NCBI GenBank assembly: GCA_945865525.1
Contig: CAMBDY010000010.1
Location: forward strand, 16,645-80,644
DNA length: 64,000 nt
Reading direction: 5' to 3'
DNA from: Nitrospira lenta
GTDB taxonomy: Bacteria > Nitrospirota > Nitrospiria > Nitrospirales > Nitrospiraceae
In this document: positions 27,289 to 39,045 of the stretch, in pieces
How positions within the stretch are numbered: position 1 is the first letter of the stretch
Layout of the letters: the number at the start of each line of letters is the position of its first letter
Made by a program: the position numbers and the translations under genes
Notes under the pieces: model-generated
Database searches by the model: none
The model's input: the letters and a program-made list of their open reading frames with translations, nothing else
Told to the model about the DNA's origin: nothing

Positions 27289-30200
27289 CTAGACCGACTG
27301 CAAATTTCCGAGTCGTACCGACACGACTTTCGAGATGCCAGGTTCTTCCATGGTCACCCCAAACAACGAATCAGCAATGGCCATGGTTTGCTTGTTGTGT
27401 GTAATAACCATGAACTGCGCTCCTTCGGAGAGTTCGCGCAAGACACTGGTAAACCGTCCGATATTCTCTTCGTCCAACGGCGCGTCGATTTCGTCAAGGA
27501 TGCAGAATGGTGTCGGCCTGATCAGGAAGCTTGCAAAAAGCAGCGCCATCGCCGTCAAAGTCTGCTCCCCACCCGAGAGCATGGCAATGCTCTTCAAACG
27601 TTTACCCGCCGGTTGCGCCACGATGTCGACTCCGGGCTCCTGTGGTCCGCGCCCTTCCGTTGTTTCATCCGCCAGCACTTCAACCAGCTGAAGTTCGGCC
27701 CGGCCACCGGGGAAGAACTTAGCGAACACCTCACTAAACTTCTGTTGAAGCTCGGTGAACGTCGTGGCAAACATGTCTTTCGTCGTAAGGTTGATCCGCT
27801 GAATAATTTCCTTGAGCGAACTGATTGACGTGGATAAGTCCTGCTCCTGCGTCGTCAAAAATCGATACCGCTCATCCAACTCTTGATGCTCAGGAATGGC
27901 CGCCAAATTGATCGGACCGAGACGGTCAAGCTTCTCACGAAGCTTCTGCAACTGCTCTCTCAGCGACACTGCATCCACCACCGGTTGTTCCCCCGGAACA
28001 GACGCCTCTCCAAGAGATAGTTGCTCATCCGTTCCCTCCACACTTGGCACATTGAGGAGCGCCGCAGGGTCAACCTGGTAGGTCCCACACAACGTGGATT
28101 CGACCGTGCCCAATTGCACCCGAACTTCCGCCTTCTTGACCTCCAGCGCCATGCGGGACTCGCGAAGAGACGAGACCACGTGGCGCACGGCCTCCAATCC
28201 AGCATCAAGCTGGTGCGCCACGGCCATGTCCTGCGTCTGAGCTTCTTGCCGTTCAACCAACTGCGCCTTAACCAGGGCGGACGACTCACCCAGCTCACGA
28301 CAACGCCCTTCTTGCCGCTCCCGTTCAATCCGGCTCTGCTCGATCGAAACCGCAAGTCCCTCGACATGACGTGTCAAGGCCGCAATCCGTGTAATCACGT
28401 CCTGTTGCTGCTGCGAAAGCCGCAGGAGGTCGCGCCGGTGATGTTCGCGGGTCGTCCTGATTTCCTGCGCGACCAATTGCGCCTCAGTGAATCGCTGCTG
28501 AAGCCCCTGCATATCTTGATCGATCTGGGCCACTCGCTCACGCACGCGCCCAACCGCCGCTTCCTGGCCTGCCTTCTCCGCCACCCACTGAGCGAGCTGC
28601 GCCTGCGTGGATTGCACCTCATGATTGAGCCGCTGCACCTCGGCCGCGCCTCGCTGCGCATCGTTCGTCAAGATATCAATTCGCCTAGTCAAATCTTCCA
28701 ACACATGCTGAAGTCCAGCTTCATCTTTTTGCAGTGAAAGCCCACGCATTTCCGCGGTCCGCAGCGACTCCACCAGTTGTCGGCCCTGCTCACGCAACTC
28801 CTGTCCCTGCGACAGCACCCGTTCCCGCCGCTGCTTGCCCTCTTCGACAGCCCCGGTCAGGGCGACGCGCTGCGCGTCCAAGCGCAGCACCTCTCGGCGC
28901 CGCTGCAACAGACCTCCCGTCTCGCTGACCTGTCCCCCTGTCATCACTCCGGCGGCATCCAACACTTCCCCAGCACGCGTCACAAGAACTGGCCCATCAG
29001 GAGCCGCATAGGATTGCTGTGCCCACAAGGTCGTGGCATCCGTCAGCGTCTCCACGAATACGATCCGGTCGAACAGATAGTCACGGGCCACCTCGCGCGC
29101 GCCCTGCACCGCAATCAAATCAACGGCACGGCCACACACCCCGGGCTGGCCCTCCAACGCAGGCCACCAAGACCAATCCGCCACGTCCCGAGGCGCCCAA
29201 CGGGGCTGCTGCGGAATGAAGGTGCCTCGCCCGAGATCTTTCCCTTTGAGAAACGCAATCGCCTCACACGCTACGGCAGGACTATCGACCAACCAGCCCT
29301 TCACCCGTTCGCCCAAAATCGCTTCGACCGCCCGGTCCCATCCAGGAGGGACAACCAGCCACTCGGCAATCGCGTCACGAACTCCCGCGCAGGCCTTAAG
29401 GCCCGTGGACTCTTCATCGCCACGCCGTCCATACCCCATATCTTCCCGCACCACGCCTTGCAGCGTCCGGAGCTGTGAGTCCACGGCTGCCAACTCTTCC
29501 GACTGACGCAAAACTGACTGATCGACGTCGACCAATTCAACCGCGACATGTTCGCTCGACTTCTCAACTGCCTCTCGCTGCCGGCCCAGATCTGCCACTA
29601 ACTGTGCCGCCTCGCGGCAGACCTGCTGAAGCGTCTGGCGCTTATCCACGGCGGTCAGATGCTGTACACGGAGATCTTCTTGTTCACGAGCCAGCCGAGC
29701 CTCACAATCCGTCGCTTCCTGAATACGCGTCGCCAATTGCACCAGCGTCTGCTCGGTATTGGCAACCAAGACCGCCAAATTAAGGACGTCCCGACGCCCT
29801 CGTTCTTCTTCAGCCAGAACAGCGGTTCGTTGCTGAACCAGCTCCTTCAGTTCCCGCTCAAGCGTCGCAAGGGCCTGCTCCCGCTCCGTACATTCACGCT
29901 CTAACGCAACCAGCCTATCCTCGAGGGCTGCCGCTTCCGCTGCGCTCTGCTGCTGCTCCTGGGTAAGACGTTCGAGTTCCTGCCCTTCCTGGCTCTGCTG
30001 CTGCGCATAGAGCTCACTGCGATTCCGTTCCACTTCCGACGCCGTCAAGGCCTGGCTCTGCTGCTGCTCAAGCTTTGCCAACTCATCCCGCCGTTGCTCG
30101 ATCGCCTCGCTCGTCGTGGCAATTGCAAATTTAATCTGCTCAAGCTCGGTATTCAAACGCGCTAGCTCAGCGGCCTGTCCGGACTCGCGATCCTCCAGCT

Positions 30201-30975
30201 GTTGTAGCTCCACCTCGACCGCCGTGATCGCGGTGCGGAGCACGCGATATTCATTCGTGAGCAGCTGGATCTCCAGCGACTTGGCCTCTTGATGCAAGGT
30301 TTGATAGGAGCGCGCCTGCCGCGCCTGCCGCTCCAGCGAATTCAACTGCTTCTTCACCTCAGCAATGATGTCCCGCACGCGCACGAGGTTTTGCTGCGTC
30401 GAGTCCAACTTGCGCAACGCTTCAGCCTTCTGCTTCTTATAGCGAATGATCCCGGCCGTTTCTTCAATCAATTCTCGCCGGTCTTGCGGGGAGGCCTTGA
30501 GGATCTGACCGATTTGCCCTTGGGCAATGACCGTGTGCCCCTTGCTCCCGGCCCTGGTATCCAGCAGGAGGCTCCGGACATCCTTCAACCGGCAGACGGT
30601 CTTATTGATGAGGTATTCGCTCTCGCCATTCCGATAAAGACGGCGCGTAATCATCAGCTCTTGATATTCCGACAGCTGGCTCGACAAATTAGACTGGGGG
30701 TCCACATTGATTCGGTCCAGGCCGCTGATCACAAGCGAAACCTCGGCCATGCCGAGGGGCTTCCGCAATTCAGTCCCGTTAAAAATCACGTCTTCCATCG
30801 TCTCGCTACGCAGAGCCTTCGTGCTCTGCTCACCGAGGACCCAGAGAATTGAGTCAACGACATTGCTCTTTCCACTCCCGTTCGGCCCCACGATGGCGGT
30901 GACGCCATCTGGGAATTGAATCTTGGCTTCAGCGAACGACTTAAACCCCAGCATCTCAAGGGATTTCAAATACAT
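27289..30975 (-). CDS. smc: Chromosome segregation protein SMC
   Basis: Walker [23 protein letters not shown], long coiled coils, hinge, [28 protein letters not shown]. Confidence 0.97.
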   Translation of the reverse strand: MYLKSLEMLGFKSFAEAKIQFPDGVTAIVGPNGSGKSNVVDSILWVLGEQSTKALRSETMEDVIFNGTELRKPLGMAEVSLVISGLDRINVDPQSNLSSQLSEYQELMITRRLYRNGESEYLINKTVCRLKDVRSLLLDTRAGSKGHTVIAQGQIGQILKASPQDRRELIEETAGIIRYKKQKAEALRKLDSTQQNLVRVRDIIAEVKKQLNSLERQARQARSYQTLHQEAKSLEIQLLTNEYRVLRTAITAVEVELQQLEDRESGQAAELARLNTELEQIKFAIATTSEAIEQRRDELAKLEQQQSQALTASEVERNRSELYAQQQSQEGQELERLTQEQQQSAAEAAALEDRLVALERECTEREQALATLERELKELVQQRTAVLAEEERGRRDVLNLAVLVANTEQTLVQLATRIQEATDCEARLAREQEDLRVQHLTAVDKRQTLQQVCREAAQLVADLGRQREAVEKSSEHVAVELVDVDQSVLRQSEELAAVDSQLRTLQGVVREDMGYGRRGDEESTGLKACAGVRDAIAEWLVVPPGWDRAVEAILGERVKGWLVDSPAVACEAIAFLKGKDLGRGTFIPQQPRWAPRDVADWSWWPALEGQPGVCGRAVDLIAVQGAREVARDYLFDRIVFVETLTDATTLWAQQSYAAPDGPVLVTRAGEVLDAAGVMTGGQVSETGGLLQRRREVLRLDAQRVALTGAVEEGKQRRERVLSQGQELREQGRQLVESLRTAEMRGLSLQKDEAGLQHVLEDLTRRIDILTNDAQRGAAEVQRLNHEVQSTQAQLAQWVAEKAGQEAAVGRVRERVAQIDQDMQGLQQRFTEAQLVAQEIRTTREHHRRDLLRLSQQQQDVITRIAALTRHVEGLAVSIEQSRIERERQEGRCRELGESSALVKAQLVERQEAQTQDMAVAHQLDAGLEAVRHVVSSLRESRMALEVKKAEVRVQLGTVESTLCGTYQVDPAALLNVPSVEGTDEQLSLGEASVPGEQPVVDAVSLREQLQKLREKLDRLGPINLAAIPEHQELDERYRFLTTQEQDLSTSISSLKEIIQRINLTTKDMFATTFTELQQKFSEVFAKFFPGGRAELQLVEVLADETTEGRGPQEPGVDIVAQPAGKRLKSIAMLSGGEQTLTAMALLFASFLIRPTPFCILDEIDAPLDEENIGRFTSVLRELSEGAQFMVITHNKQTMAIADSLFGVTMEEPGISKVVSVRLGNLQSV

Positions 30976-31138
30976 CGGTCACTCCTTCGGTAGCGGATCT
31001 CGAACGGACTCCAGCGGAAGAATGTCGAATTTTGTAGCACAAGACTAACAAAAAATCAAAGAAAAGCACTGCCTGTGGTAGGCGTGAGGGCGAGGACCTA
31101 CAAGATTTAGGGAGAGGTACGATGGCCGCAAGAAACTG

Positions 31139-32101
31139 TTACCCGGCCTGAGCCCCAACGGACTTGCCGGAAGACTCAATCGTAATGAGCTCTTTGGGGA
31201 GGAGAAACTCGACGTCTTCTTCGATCACGGTCAGATCTTCGACCTCTGCCGGACCGAAGGTCTTGAGATAGGCCACCACCTCTTCAACTAAAACTTCTGG
31301 AGCCGAGGCGCCAGCCGTAATACCGATCGCTTTCGCATGCGCCAACCACAGAGGATCGATGTCGGAGGCAGCATCAATCAAATAGGAGACGATCCCGCAC
31401 CGCTCCCCCAGCTCCCGCAGCCGGTTGGAGTTTGAACTATTAGGAGACCCGATCACCAGTATGACCTCCACCAGTGAGGCAAGCGCCTTCACCGCATTCT
31501 GGCGATTCTGTGTCGCATAACAAATATCTTCCTGGTGCGGCCCCTTGATATGCGGGAACCGCGTATTGAGCGCTGCGACGATATCCCGGCATTCATCGAT
31601 GCTCAACGTTGTTTGCGTGACATAGGACAACTCGTGACCCTGCTCGACCTGCAGCGTCTCGACATCTGCCACCGAGGAAACCAGATGAAACTTGTCCGGG
31701 ATCTGTCCCAGCGTCCCAATCACTTCGGGATGGCCTGCATGACCGATCAGGATGAGATCATAGCCCTGCGTATAGTCGCGATTGACCTCGTTATGAACCT
31801 TGATAACCAACGGACAGGTGGCATCGATCACATGCAACTGGCGCCGATTCGCTTCGTCCCAGACCGACTTGGCAACGCCATGGGCGCTGAAGATCACGAC
31901 TGACCCTTCCGGCACTTCCCCTAATTCTTCTACGAACACGGCGCCCTTGGTGCGAAGCGAGTTCACCACATGTCGGCTATGGACGATTTCATGCCGCACA
32001 TAGATCGGCGCACCGTACTTCTTCAACGAAAGATCAACAATATCGATCGCGCGGTCGACGCCGGCGCAAAATCCGCGTGGATTCGCGAGATAAATTTTCA
32101 T
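31139..32101 (-). CDS. ispH: 4-hydroxy-3-methylbut-2-enyl diphosphate reductase
   Basis: [25 protein letters not shown] motifs. Confidence 0.96.
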   Translation of the reverse strand: MKIYLANPRGFCAGVDRAIDIVDLSLKKYGAPIYVRHEIVHSRHVVNSLRTKGAVFVEELGEVPEGSVVIFSAHGVAKSVWDEANRRQLHVIDATCPLVIKVHNEVNRDYTQGYDLILIGHAGHPEVIGTLGQIPDKFHLVSSVADVETLQVEQGHELSYVTQTTLSIDECRDIVAALNTRFPHIKGPHQEDICYATQNRQNAVKALASLVEVILVIGSPNSSNSNRLRELGERCGIVSYLIDAASDIDPLWLAHAKAIGITAGASAPEVLVEEVVAYLKTFGPAEVEDLTVIEEDVEFLLPKELITIESSGKSVGAQAG

Positions 32102-32298
32102 CAGGATACCTTCCCTTCGTGCCCGTATGCGCGCAGATCACTGCCACCCATCTTACGTCAGAGCAGCCGGCTCCGTCAACACAATTGGCCTCGATCGACA
32201 GGCTCCATGGGCCCCTGACCGACCCCCACCCCGCTCACCTGGCCCTCCTGCCAGTCTTGACAGTCTGCCCCCCCGCCCGTAGGCTAGCGCCACCAACC

Positions 32299-32997
32299 AT
32301 GTCAGGCTCTGGACACAAAAAAATCCTCATCGTCGAAGATGAGCAGGACATTCTTGACTTGATCACTCTCTACTTAGAGAAAGAGGGGTTTCGAACGGTA
32401 TCGGCCAAAACCGGGACAGAAGGACTCCGGCAAGTGAAACAGGAAAAGCCGGATCTGGTCGTCCTCGACTTGATGCTACCGGAGATCGACGGGTTGGAGA
32501 TCTGTAAGCGTCTACGGGCCGCTCCGGACACCGCGCTACTCCCCATCATCATGCTGACCGCCAAAGCGGAAGAATCTGACACGGTCATTGGGCTGGCACT
32601 GGGAGCTGACGACTACGTCACGAAACCCTTCAGCCCCAAAGCTCTGGTCGCCCGCATCAAGGCCCTCTTGCGACGGCTGGAGCGGAAACCGGACGAGAAT
32701 CTCCCCCAATATTCCTATGGCAACCTTGTGATGGATCTTGCGCGGCACGAAGTCAGGGTGCAGAAGAAGGAGATCCCCCTCACAGCAAAAGAGTTTGGCC
32801 TGCTCGAACAGCTCTTACGCAATCCCGGTCGTGTCTTGACGAGAGAAATTCTCCTGAGCACCATTTGGGGGTATGACTACTACGGCACGACGAGGACCGT
32901 TGATGTCCATGTGCGCCGACTTAAACAGAAGCTCCCCTCGCTCAGCGAGGCAATTATGTCAGTGAAATCTCTGGGCTATAAACTAAAGGAACTGTGA
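32299..32997 (+). CDS. phoB: PhoB-like response regulator
   Basis: Receiver domain (ILIVEDEQDILDLITLYLEKEG, LDLMLPEIDG) plus winged-helix output; start revised to MSGSGHKK. Confidence 0.87.
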   Translation: MSGSGHKKILIVEDEQDILDLITLYLEKEGFRTVSAKTGTEGLRQVKQEKPDLVVLDLMLPEIDGLEICKRLRAAPDTALLPIIMLTAKAEESDTVIGLALGADDYVTKPFSPKALVARIKALLRRLERKPDENLPQYSYGNLVMDLARHEVRVQKKEIPLTAKEFGLLEQLLRNPGRVLTREILLSTIWGYDYYGTTRTVDVHVRRLKQKLPSLSEAIMSVKSLGYKLKEL

Positions 32998-33065
32998 TGA
33001 CTCCCGGGTGAAGAGCGCTAGGGTAGCACCCACTCCTCCCCCACGTATCACGCGTCACTATCCCT

Positions 33066-34880
33066 ATGACACTCCCCATCCGATGGAAAGTGATAATCGC
33101 AACCCTGCTGGTCCTCGCCTGCGGACTACTCATTGCCCGCACCCTGGCGATTCGTTCTTTTGAACAACAAGAAATCGTCCGCTCGGAAAAGATACTGGAA
33201 GCCAGAGCCAGCCTGATTGCCTATGGGCTGCAACCGTTCCTGATGCAACCGGGATCACTAAGTGCCACGCCCCGACTGCAGGCCGCCGTACGCGATCTTG
33301 GCGCACGGGCCCTGACCCGTGTGACCCTCATCGCACCGGATGGGCGGGTACTGGCCGACAGCGCCGTGCCGGATAACACCCTCTCGGCGGTGGAGAACCA
33401 TCTGGCGCGGACAGAAATTCAGCAAGCGGTGGCTACAGGACGGGGAAGGGATGTGCGCAGGAGCCAGACAACCGGTGAACGCACGCTTTATCTGGCATTG
33501 GGATTGCCCACCCAGAATCAAACCACACCCGCCGTCTTCTTGCGACTCGGGCTGCTAATGACCACGTTCGATCGTGAGGTGGGCAAGTTCCACAAGGACC
33601 TCGCCCTTACCTTCGGGATCGCCTTCTTAATTGCCGTTGCACTCAGCGTGGGCCTCGCGCACAGCATCACCAAACCCCTGTCCGATATTGCGATCGCCGC
33701 ACGGCAGCTGGCAGGGGGCGACCACGAGGTTCACATCAGAACCGGCTCGCGGGATGAAGTCGGCCTCCTGGCCGATACGCTCAACCACATGACGAATCAG
33801 CTAAAAGCCAAGATCAACGAGCTCTCCGAAGACCGAGCCCAGCTCCTGACCGTGCTGACCTCAATGGTCGAAGGCGTGATGGTCCTAGACTGCAAAGGCC
33901 GTGTACTCCAAGTTAATCCGGCACTAGAAGGAATGTTCGACGTTACCAGGCTGGACGCACGCGCGCGCCTCTACTCCGACATCTTCCGACATCCGCAGCT
34001 GGATACGTTGGTCTCAACCGTCCTGGCCAACCGGGTGAACGAAGAAGATGAAATCCTGCTACAGCCGAGTGGCCGCTGCCTCCATATCGAGGCCTCAGTC
34101 ACCCACTGCGATCGGGAGAACGACGCCTGCATGGTGCTAGTCTTTCACGACATTACGGAATTACGACGCCTGGAAAACATCCGGAAGGATTTTGTCGCCA
34201 ATGTCTCCCACGAATTGAGGACCCCGCTCACATCGATCAAGGGATATATCGAAGCCTTGCGCGACGGCGGAAAGGACGATCCGACGACCAGCGCCAAGTT
34301 CCTAGATATTATTCTCAAGCAAAGCGACCGGCTGAACCTGATCCTGGAAGATCTCCTCCAGCTCTCACGGATCGAATCGGGACAAATTCTGTTCAAGCGA
34401 GAACCACTAGATATTCAGAGGGGCATCGAACGAACGCTGGCCATGATCAAACCCTTGGCAGACAAGAAGGGACACCGGCTGGTGACCGTCATAGAAGACG
34501 ATCTACCGGCGGTACTCGGCGACGAAGACCGGCTGATGCAAGTCTTCTCGAACCTGCTCGATAACGCTGTGAAATACACCCCTGAGAATGGAACCATCAC
34601 CGTGGCCGCCCGTCCAGTATCGGGCGATCCCGAACGGCCCTCAATCATGACAACCGTGGAGCTGAGTGTGAGCGATACCGGCATCGGCATTCCTGAACGG
34701 GACCACCCACGCATCTTTGAACGATTCTATCGAGTCGATAAGGCCCGCTCACGGGAGTTAGGTGGAACAGGGCTTGGGCTGGCGATCGTCAAGCACATCG
34801 TCGAGGGACTGGGAGGGCAAGTGTGGGTCGAGGCGAACGTTCCAACCGGCACCCGCTTTGTCGTCCGATTACCGATCTAA
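33066..34880 (+). CDS. phoR: PhoR-like sensor histidine kinase (HAMP, PAS, HisKA, HATPase)
   Basis: FVANVSHELRTPLTSIKGYIEAL H-box, DTGIGIPERDHPRIFERFYRVDKARSRELGGTGLGLAIVKHIVE. Confidence 0.87.
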   Translation: MTLPIRWKVIIATLLVLACGLLIARTLAIRSFEQQEIVRSEKILEARASLIAYGLQPFLMQPGSLSATPRLQAAVRDLGARALTRVTLIAPDGRVLADSAVPDNTLSAVENHLARTEIQQAVATGRGRDVRRSQTTGERTLYLALGLPTQNQTTPAVFLRLGLLMTTFDREVGKFHKDLALTFGIAFLIAVALSVGLAHSITKPLSDIAIAARQLAGGDHEVHIRTGSRDEVGLLADTLNHMTNQLKAKINELSEDRAQLLTVLTSMVEGVMVLDCKGRVLQVNPALEGMFDVTRLDARARLYSDIFRHPQLDTLVSTVLANRVNEEDEILLQPSGRCLHIEASVTHCDRENDACMVLVFHDITELRRLENIRKDFVANVSHELRTPLTSIKGYIEALRDGGKDDPTTSAKFLDIILKQSDRLNLILEDLLQLSRIESGQILFKREPLDIQRGIERTLAMIKPLADKKGHRLVTVIEDDLPAVLGDEDRLMQVFSNLLDNAVKYTPENGTITVAARPVSGDPERPSIMTTVELSVSDTGIGIPERDHPRIFERFYRVDKARSRELGGTGLGLAIVKHIVEGLGGQVWVEANVPTGTRFVVRLPI

Positions 34881-34896
34881 CCATCCGGCCCGTCGT

Positions 34897-35889
34897 TTAG
34901 GTGAATCGGGCCCCGATCAGATAGATAAGCGATGCGAGAAGCGCCGATCCGGGAAGGGTAAAAATCCAGGCGTATACAATTTTGGTGGTGACACCCCACC
35001 GCACCGCCGAAAGCCGTTTGCTCGCACCAACCCCCACCACCGAGGTTGTGATGGTGTGAGTCGTACTGACCGGCAGACCAATGTGGGCCGTCACGAGCAA
35101 CACCGCCGACGAGGCGGCCTCCGCCGCGAACCCATGCACCGGCTCCAACTTAACGATGCCCATGCCCAGTGTGCGAACAATCCGCCAACCACCCGCAGCC
35201 GTGCCCAATCCCATCGCCACCGCGCAAGCGCCGATCACCCATCCCGGCACCTCGCCGGAAGGAATCTGACCGGCAGAGAGCAGGGCAAGCGTTATAATCC
35301 CCATGGCCTTCTGCGCGTCGTTGGCACCGTGACTGAAGGCCATGAAACAGGCGGAGACCAGCTGCAGCTTTTTAAACAACCGAGTGGCGACGCTCCTCGT
35401 TACACGAAAACAGGCCCAACTGATCAACACCATCAGGGATAGCCCGATGGCGAAACCGAAAAACGGCGCGAGCACCATCGCTTCCATCACAGGCCGAAGC
35501 CCAGACCACTTCACCATGGTCCAGCCTCCATGGGTCACCGCTGCCCCGATTAGGGCGCCGATCAAGGCATGAGATGAGCTAGTCGGTAAACCCAACAATA
35601 GCGTGAAGAGGTTCCAGAGGATCGCACCGGCCAAGGCGGCCGCCACCATTTCCAGGCTGACTAATGCCGGATTGACGATTCCCGACCCCACCATCTTGGC
35701 CACAGCAGTCGACATGAAGGCTCCGGCTATATTAAGAAGGCCGGCTGCCATGACTGCCATAAAGGGGCTCAGGACTCGCGTCGAAACGACCGTTGCAATC
35801 GCGTTGGCGCTATCATGCCACCCGTTCGAAAAATCGAATAGCAGCGCCAACACCACGACAACCAATAACATTCCAGTCAGTTCAGGCAT
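34897..35889 (-). CDS. pit: Inorganic phosphate transporter (PiT family)
   Basis: FDFSNGWHDSANAIATVVSTR and FSHGANDAQKAMGII motifs; start revised to MPELTGM. Confidence 0.93.
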   Translation of the reverse strand: MPELTGMLLVVVVLALLFDFSNGWHDSANAIATVVSTRVLSPFMAVMAAGLLNIAGAFMSTAVAKMVGSGIVNPALVSLEMVAAALAGAILWNLFTLLLGLPTSSSHALIGALIGAAVTHGGWTMVKWSGLRPVMEAMVLAPFFGFAIGLSLMVLISWACFRVTRSVATRLFKKLQLVSACFMAFSHGANDAQKAMGIITLALLSAGQIPSGEVPGWVIGACAVAMGLGTAAGGWRIVRTLGMGIVKLEPVHGFAAEAASSAVLLVTAHIGLPVSTTHTITTSVVGVGASKRLSAVRWGVTTKIVYAWIFTLPGSALLASLIYLIGARFT

Positions 35890-35993
35890 GCAACCCCGTG
35901 ATCGGTCATAAGTGATGGGTGAGGCGTCTATCGAGGGCCTATCGCCGAACGCGGTCCGGCCCTTCATGCATCACGGATTACGCGTGACATTCG

Positions 35994-36614
35994 TCAGTGG
36001 TGCTTGATCGCAATCCGCTCAAGAATGTTCGCGACATCTTCGCAGCGGTCAGTTCCCGCCTCGAAGTTCTCGTAAATTTCTTTCCACTTGAGCACCGCGA
36101 TCGGATCGGTTTCTTTTTCAAAGAGGGCCGAGATCGCATCGCGGGAGACTCGGTCTGACTCATTCTCTAGACTGTTCACGCGCACGCTGCAGTCCTTCAA
36201 CGCGGGATGCGCACCCCCCAACTGATCCACTCCGCTCCCCACGGCCACAGACGCCTGATACAGGATATCCGCGAGCTTGATTGCCATCGGGGTCGGCTGC
36301 GTCACTTTGTATAACACGAAGCGGTCGGCGATCGCCTCCGTGACATCCAGAATGTCGTCGAGGGCGCTCGCCAAATCGTGAATATCTTCCCGATCGATCG
36401 GCGTAATAAAGGTCCGGTTCAGGCGAACCACAATGTCATGCGTGATGCCATCGCCAACATGCTCGACGTCCTTGATCTTCTTGGCCTGATCGACGGGAGA
36501 CCGGAAGTCTTCCATCATCACCTTGAGAAGACGGCTCCCCTCAATCATATTATGTGCGGCCTGCTTGAACAACTTAAAGAAGGCCTCTTCTCGAGGGATC
36601 AATCCAAATAACAT
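35994..36614 (-). CDS. DUF47/PhoU-like phosphate transport regulator
   Basis: LFGLIPREEAFFKLFKQAAHN, HVGDGITHDIVVRLNRTFITPIDREDIHDLASALDDILD. Confidence 0.92.
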   Translation of the reverse strand: MLFGLIPREEAFFKLFKQAAHNMIEGSRLLKVMMEDFRSPVDQAKKIKDVEHVGDGITHDIVVRLNRTFITPIDREDIHDLASALDDILDVTEAIADRFVLYKVTQPTPMAIKLADILYQASVAVGSGVDQLGGAHPALKDCSVRVNSLENESDRVSRDAISALFEKETDPIAVLKWKEIYENFEAGTDRCEDVANILERIAIKHH

Positions 36615-36693
36615 CGCGACACTCCTCGGTTCAGATACAATGAGCTTTGCACGCCGACGGACAACGGTCTGCCTACCGCGCCGCCACCGACTT

Positions 36694-37686
36694 TTACCAG
36701 CGAACCAATCCTGCCGCCCACGTTACGCCTCCGCCAAAACTGCCCAAAAGGACCATGTCGTTAGGTGAAATTTTTCCCGAACGAACGACATCATCAAGCG
36801 CGATCGGCAAGGAGGCCGACGAGGTATTCCCGTAGCGACCGATCACGGAACTGACTCGTTCCGGCAAGACCCCCAGCCGCTTCGTGAGCTGACCGAGAAT
36901 CCGCCCGTTGGCTTGATGCAAAACTAGTTGCGCAAGATCTTGCAGATCGACACCGAACTCTTTGACAATCCCCTGAATCGCCTGCTCCAGCCGCTTGACG
37001 GCCAAACGAAATAGTGGTGTCCCCTGCATCCGTAACGTATGACACCTTCTCGCAACCGTTTCCGCCGTCGTTGGCAGCCGTGAGCCACCAGCGGGAATCG
37101 TAATCAAACCATGCTGCGACCCGTCTGCATAGAGGCGAAGCCCCAAGAGGCCACGCCCAGCCGAGCCGGTCTCCGGCTCACCCCGCAAGACCACCGCGCC
37201 GGCTCCATCACCGAACAAGAGGACCGTATCGCCATCAGCGGGATCGAGGGACCGGGATTTCACCTCTGCCGCCACCACCAAACATGTCTCAATCTGACCG
37301 CTCCGAATCATCGCATCAGCCATCGAGAGCGCATAGAGAAAGCCCGAGCAGGACGCCGCCACGTCGAAGGCGGGAATCGTCGCACAACCGAGCATGCGCT
37401 GCACATGGCAGGCGGTAGAAGGAAAGACTGAATCGGGAGAGGTCGTCGAGAGCACGATTGCCCCCAGCTCCGACACCGGAAGCCCCGCCGCCTCCAGCGC
37501 CTGCCTAGCCGCCTCCACCGCAAGATCGGACGAGGCTTGCGAGGCCGCAGCCCAGCGCCGCTCCTCAATCCCTGTTAGACGAAAGACGTCGGCCGGGTCG
37601 AGGCCTAACGTAGCCCCTACCTCGCAATTCGACACCACTCGTTCCGGAAGGTACGAGCCAGTCCCAATAATCTTTGTCCGTATCAT
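36694..37686 (-). CDS. fabH: 3-oxoacyl-ACP synthase III (FabH-like)
   Basis: Catalytic Cys (AASCSGF), His (LHQANGRI), Asn (YGNTSSAS). Confidence 0.88.
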   Translation of the reverse strand: MIRTKIIGTGSYLPERVVSNCEVGATLGLDPADVFRLTGIEERRWAAASQASSDLAVEAARQALEAAGLPVSELGAIVLSTTSPDSVFPSTACHVQRMLGCATIPAFDVAASCSGFLYALSMADAMIRSGQIETCLVVAAEVKSRSLDPADGDTVLLFGDGAGAVVLRGEPETGSAGRGLLGLRLYADGSQHGLITIPAGGSRLPTTAETVARRCHTLRMQGTPLFRLAVKRLEQAIQGIVKEFGVDLQDLAQLVLHQANGRILGQLTKRLGVLPERVSSVIGRYGNTSSASLPIALDDVVRSGKISPNDMVLLGSFGGGVTWAAGLVRW

Positions 37687-37773
37687 AGGTCTGACTACTA
37701 TTATGCGCTTGTAACAATGTCGGCGGGATTATAAGTCTCGGTGCCATAAGGGTCAACTCATCGGCTCACATCA

Positions 37774-38802
37774 TTGCATTCAACTCACGCTCCTGTTACA
37801 TTTTCCCGAGTAATGGCATGTTTCCCCCCCCTACTGACCTCTCTTTCACGCCGCGCAACAGCCCTTAGCCTGTGCGCGCTAGCCTTTTGCGTCATCACCG
37901 CCTGCTCCAGCACACCCGCGGCACCAGATGCGGCAAAGAAAGCTCTAAGCGGCACGGACGAACAGATCTTCCTGGGCGATACGATTGAAAAGAACTACGA
38001 TCCCAACGTCATCATGAAGCGGGGTGAAGCCTTCTTTGAAAAAGAAGAATACACGGAAGCAATCACCGAGTATAACCACTTTCTCGACCTCCATCGCACC
38101 CATGCCCTCGCCCCCTATGCCGCATTCCGGATCGGAGAAAGCCAGATGAAACGGGGCAAGGGATTCGACCATGAACCAGAGCCTGTCCACAAGGCCATCG
38201 AAGCTTTTGAAAAGCTACGGAAAGATTTCAAGGGAAGCAAGTACGACGGCCAAGCACTTGAAAAAATTCAGGAGTGCCACGACCTTCTGGCGCAGATGTC
38301 TTTCTTCGTGGGCGAATTCTACTATCGACGGGGCGCCTATCTGGCCTCTGTAAGTCGTTTTGAACAGATCATGAAGCTGTACCCAGACAAAGCCGTTGCG
38401 CCGGGCGCCCTATACTTTCTTGCGCTCAACTACCATGATTTGGGCTCAGACGATTGGGCTCGTCAATACTTAGCCCTGTTGGAAAAAAAATATCCTGGCA
38501 GTAAATACTCCCCCGAAGGGGCCACCCTGCTCGCGAAAATCAACGGACAAACATCCTCGACCTTACTCGCCAAAGGGGCCGAGCTGCTCGCGAAAATCAG
38601 CGGACGAAAATCCACGACGCTACCAGCCAAACAGACCGAAGCAGCATCCGCCTCGAATACGCAACCGACGTTGCCATCGAACAATCCATCAGGTCTAGCG
38701 TCGGGGCTCATCCCCTCCGTCACCACCAACTCGCTCCGTCTTTCCTCCGCTACGGTATTAGGCCAATCGTTCGTGATGTGCCGCCTCGGCGCCTGGTGCT
38801 GA
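37774..38802 (+). CDS. bamD: BamD/YfiO-like outer membrane assembly lipoprotein
   Basis: Lipobox ITAC, TPR-like KRGEAFFEKEEYTEAITEYNHFLDLHRTHALAPYAAFRIGESQ; start may be ATG at 37813. Confidence 0.8.
   Translation: MHSTHAPVTFSRVMACFPPLLTSLSRRATALSLCALAFCVITACSSTPAAPDAAKKALSGTDEQIFLGDTIEKNYDPNVIMKRGEAFFEKEEYTEAITEYNHFLDLHRTHALAPYAAFRIGESQMKRGKGFDHEPEPVHKAIEAFEKLRKDFKGSKYDGQALEKIQECHDLLAQMSFFVGEFYYRRGAYLASVSRFEQIMKLYPDKAVAPGALYFLALNYHDLGSDDWARQYLALLEKKYPGSKYSPEGATLLAKINGQTSSTLLAKGAELLAKISGRKSTTLPAKQTEAASASNTQPTLPSNNPSGLASGLIPSVTTNSLRLSSATVLGQSFVMCRLGAWC
38527..38640 (+). repeat. 57-bp in-frame tandem duplication in bamD-like gene
   Basis: Units 38527-38583 and 38584-38640 encode LLAKINGQTSSTLLAKGAE / LLAKISGRKSTTLPAKQTE. 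Confidence 0.85.
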
Positions 38803-38876
38803 TCTCCAATCGGCAATACAGCTCTTAGCTATTAGCTTTTCAGAGGCTGACGGCGAAAGGCGGGTTGTTGATCCCT

Positions 38877-39043
38877 GGCAGAAGGCTCAAAACGTTCCTC
38901 CAGCCATCCAGACGACGTGAAAAGTGAACGATTGCGGAGAAGAGACGGCCAACATTCCCATGTTGCACTTTCGACGCCTTACATTTCACGGCTCTTAAGA
39001 GCGGGCCGAGAACAAAACTGGTGGACGGTTTCGGTATCCTGCC
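38877..39043. repeat. Imperfect inverted-repeat intergenic element, copy A
   Basis: GGCAGAAGGCTCAAAACGTTCCTCCAG (38877-38903) versus reverse complement of CTGGTGGACGGTTTCGGTATCCTGCC (39018-39043), between convergent genes. Confidence 0.55.
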
Positions 39044-39045
39044 GA

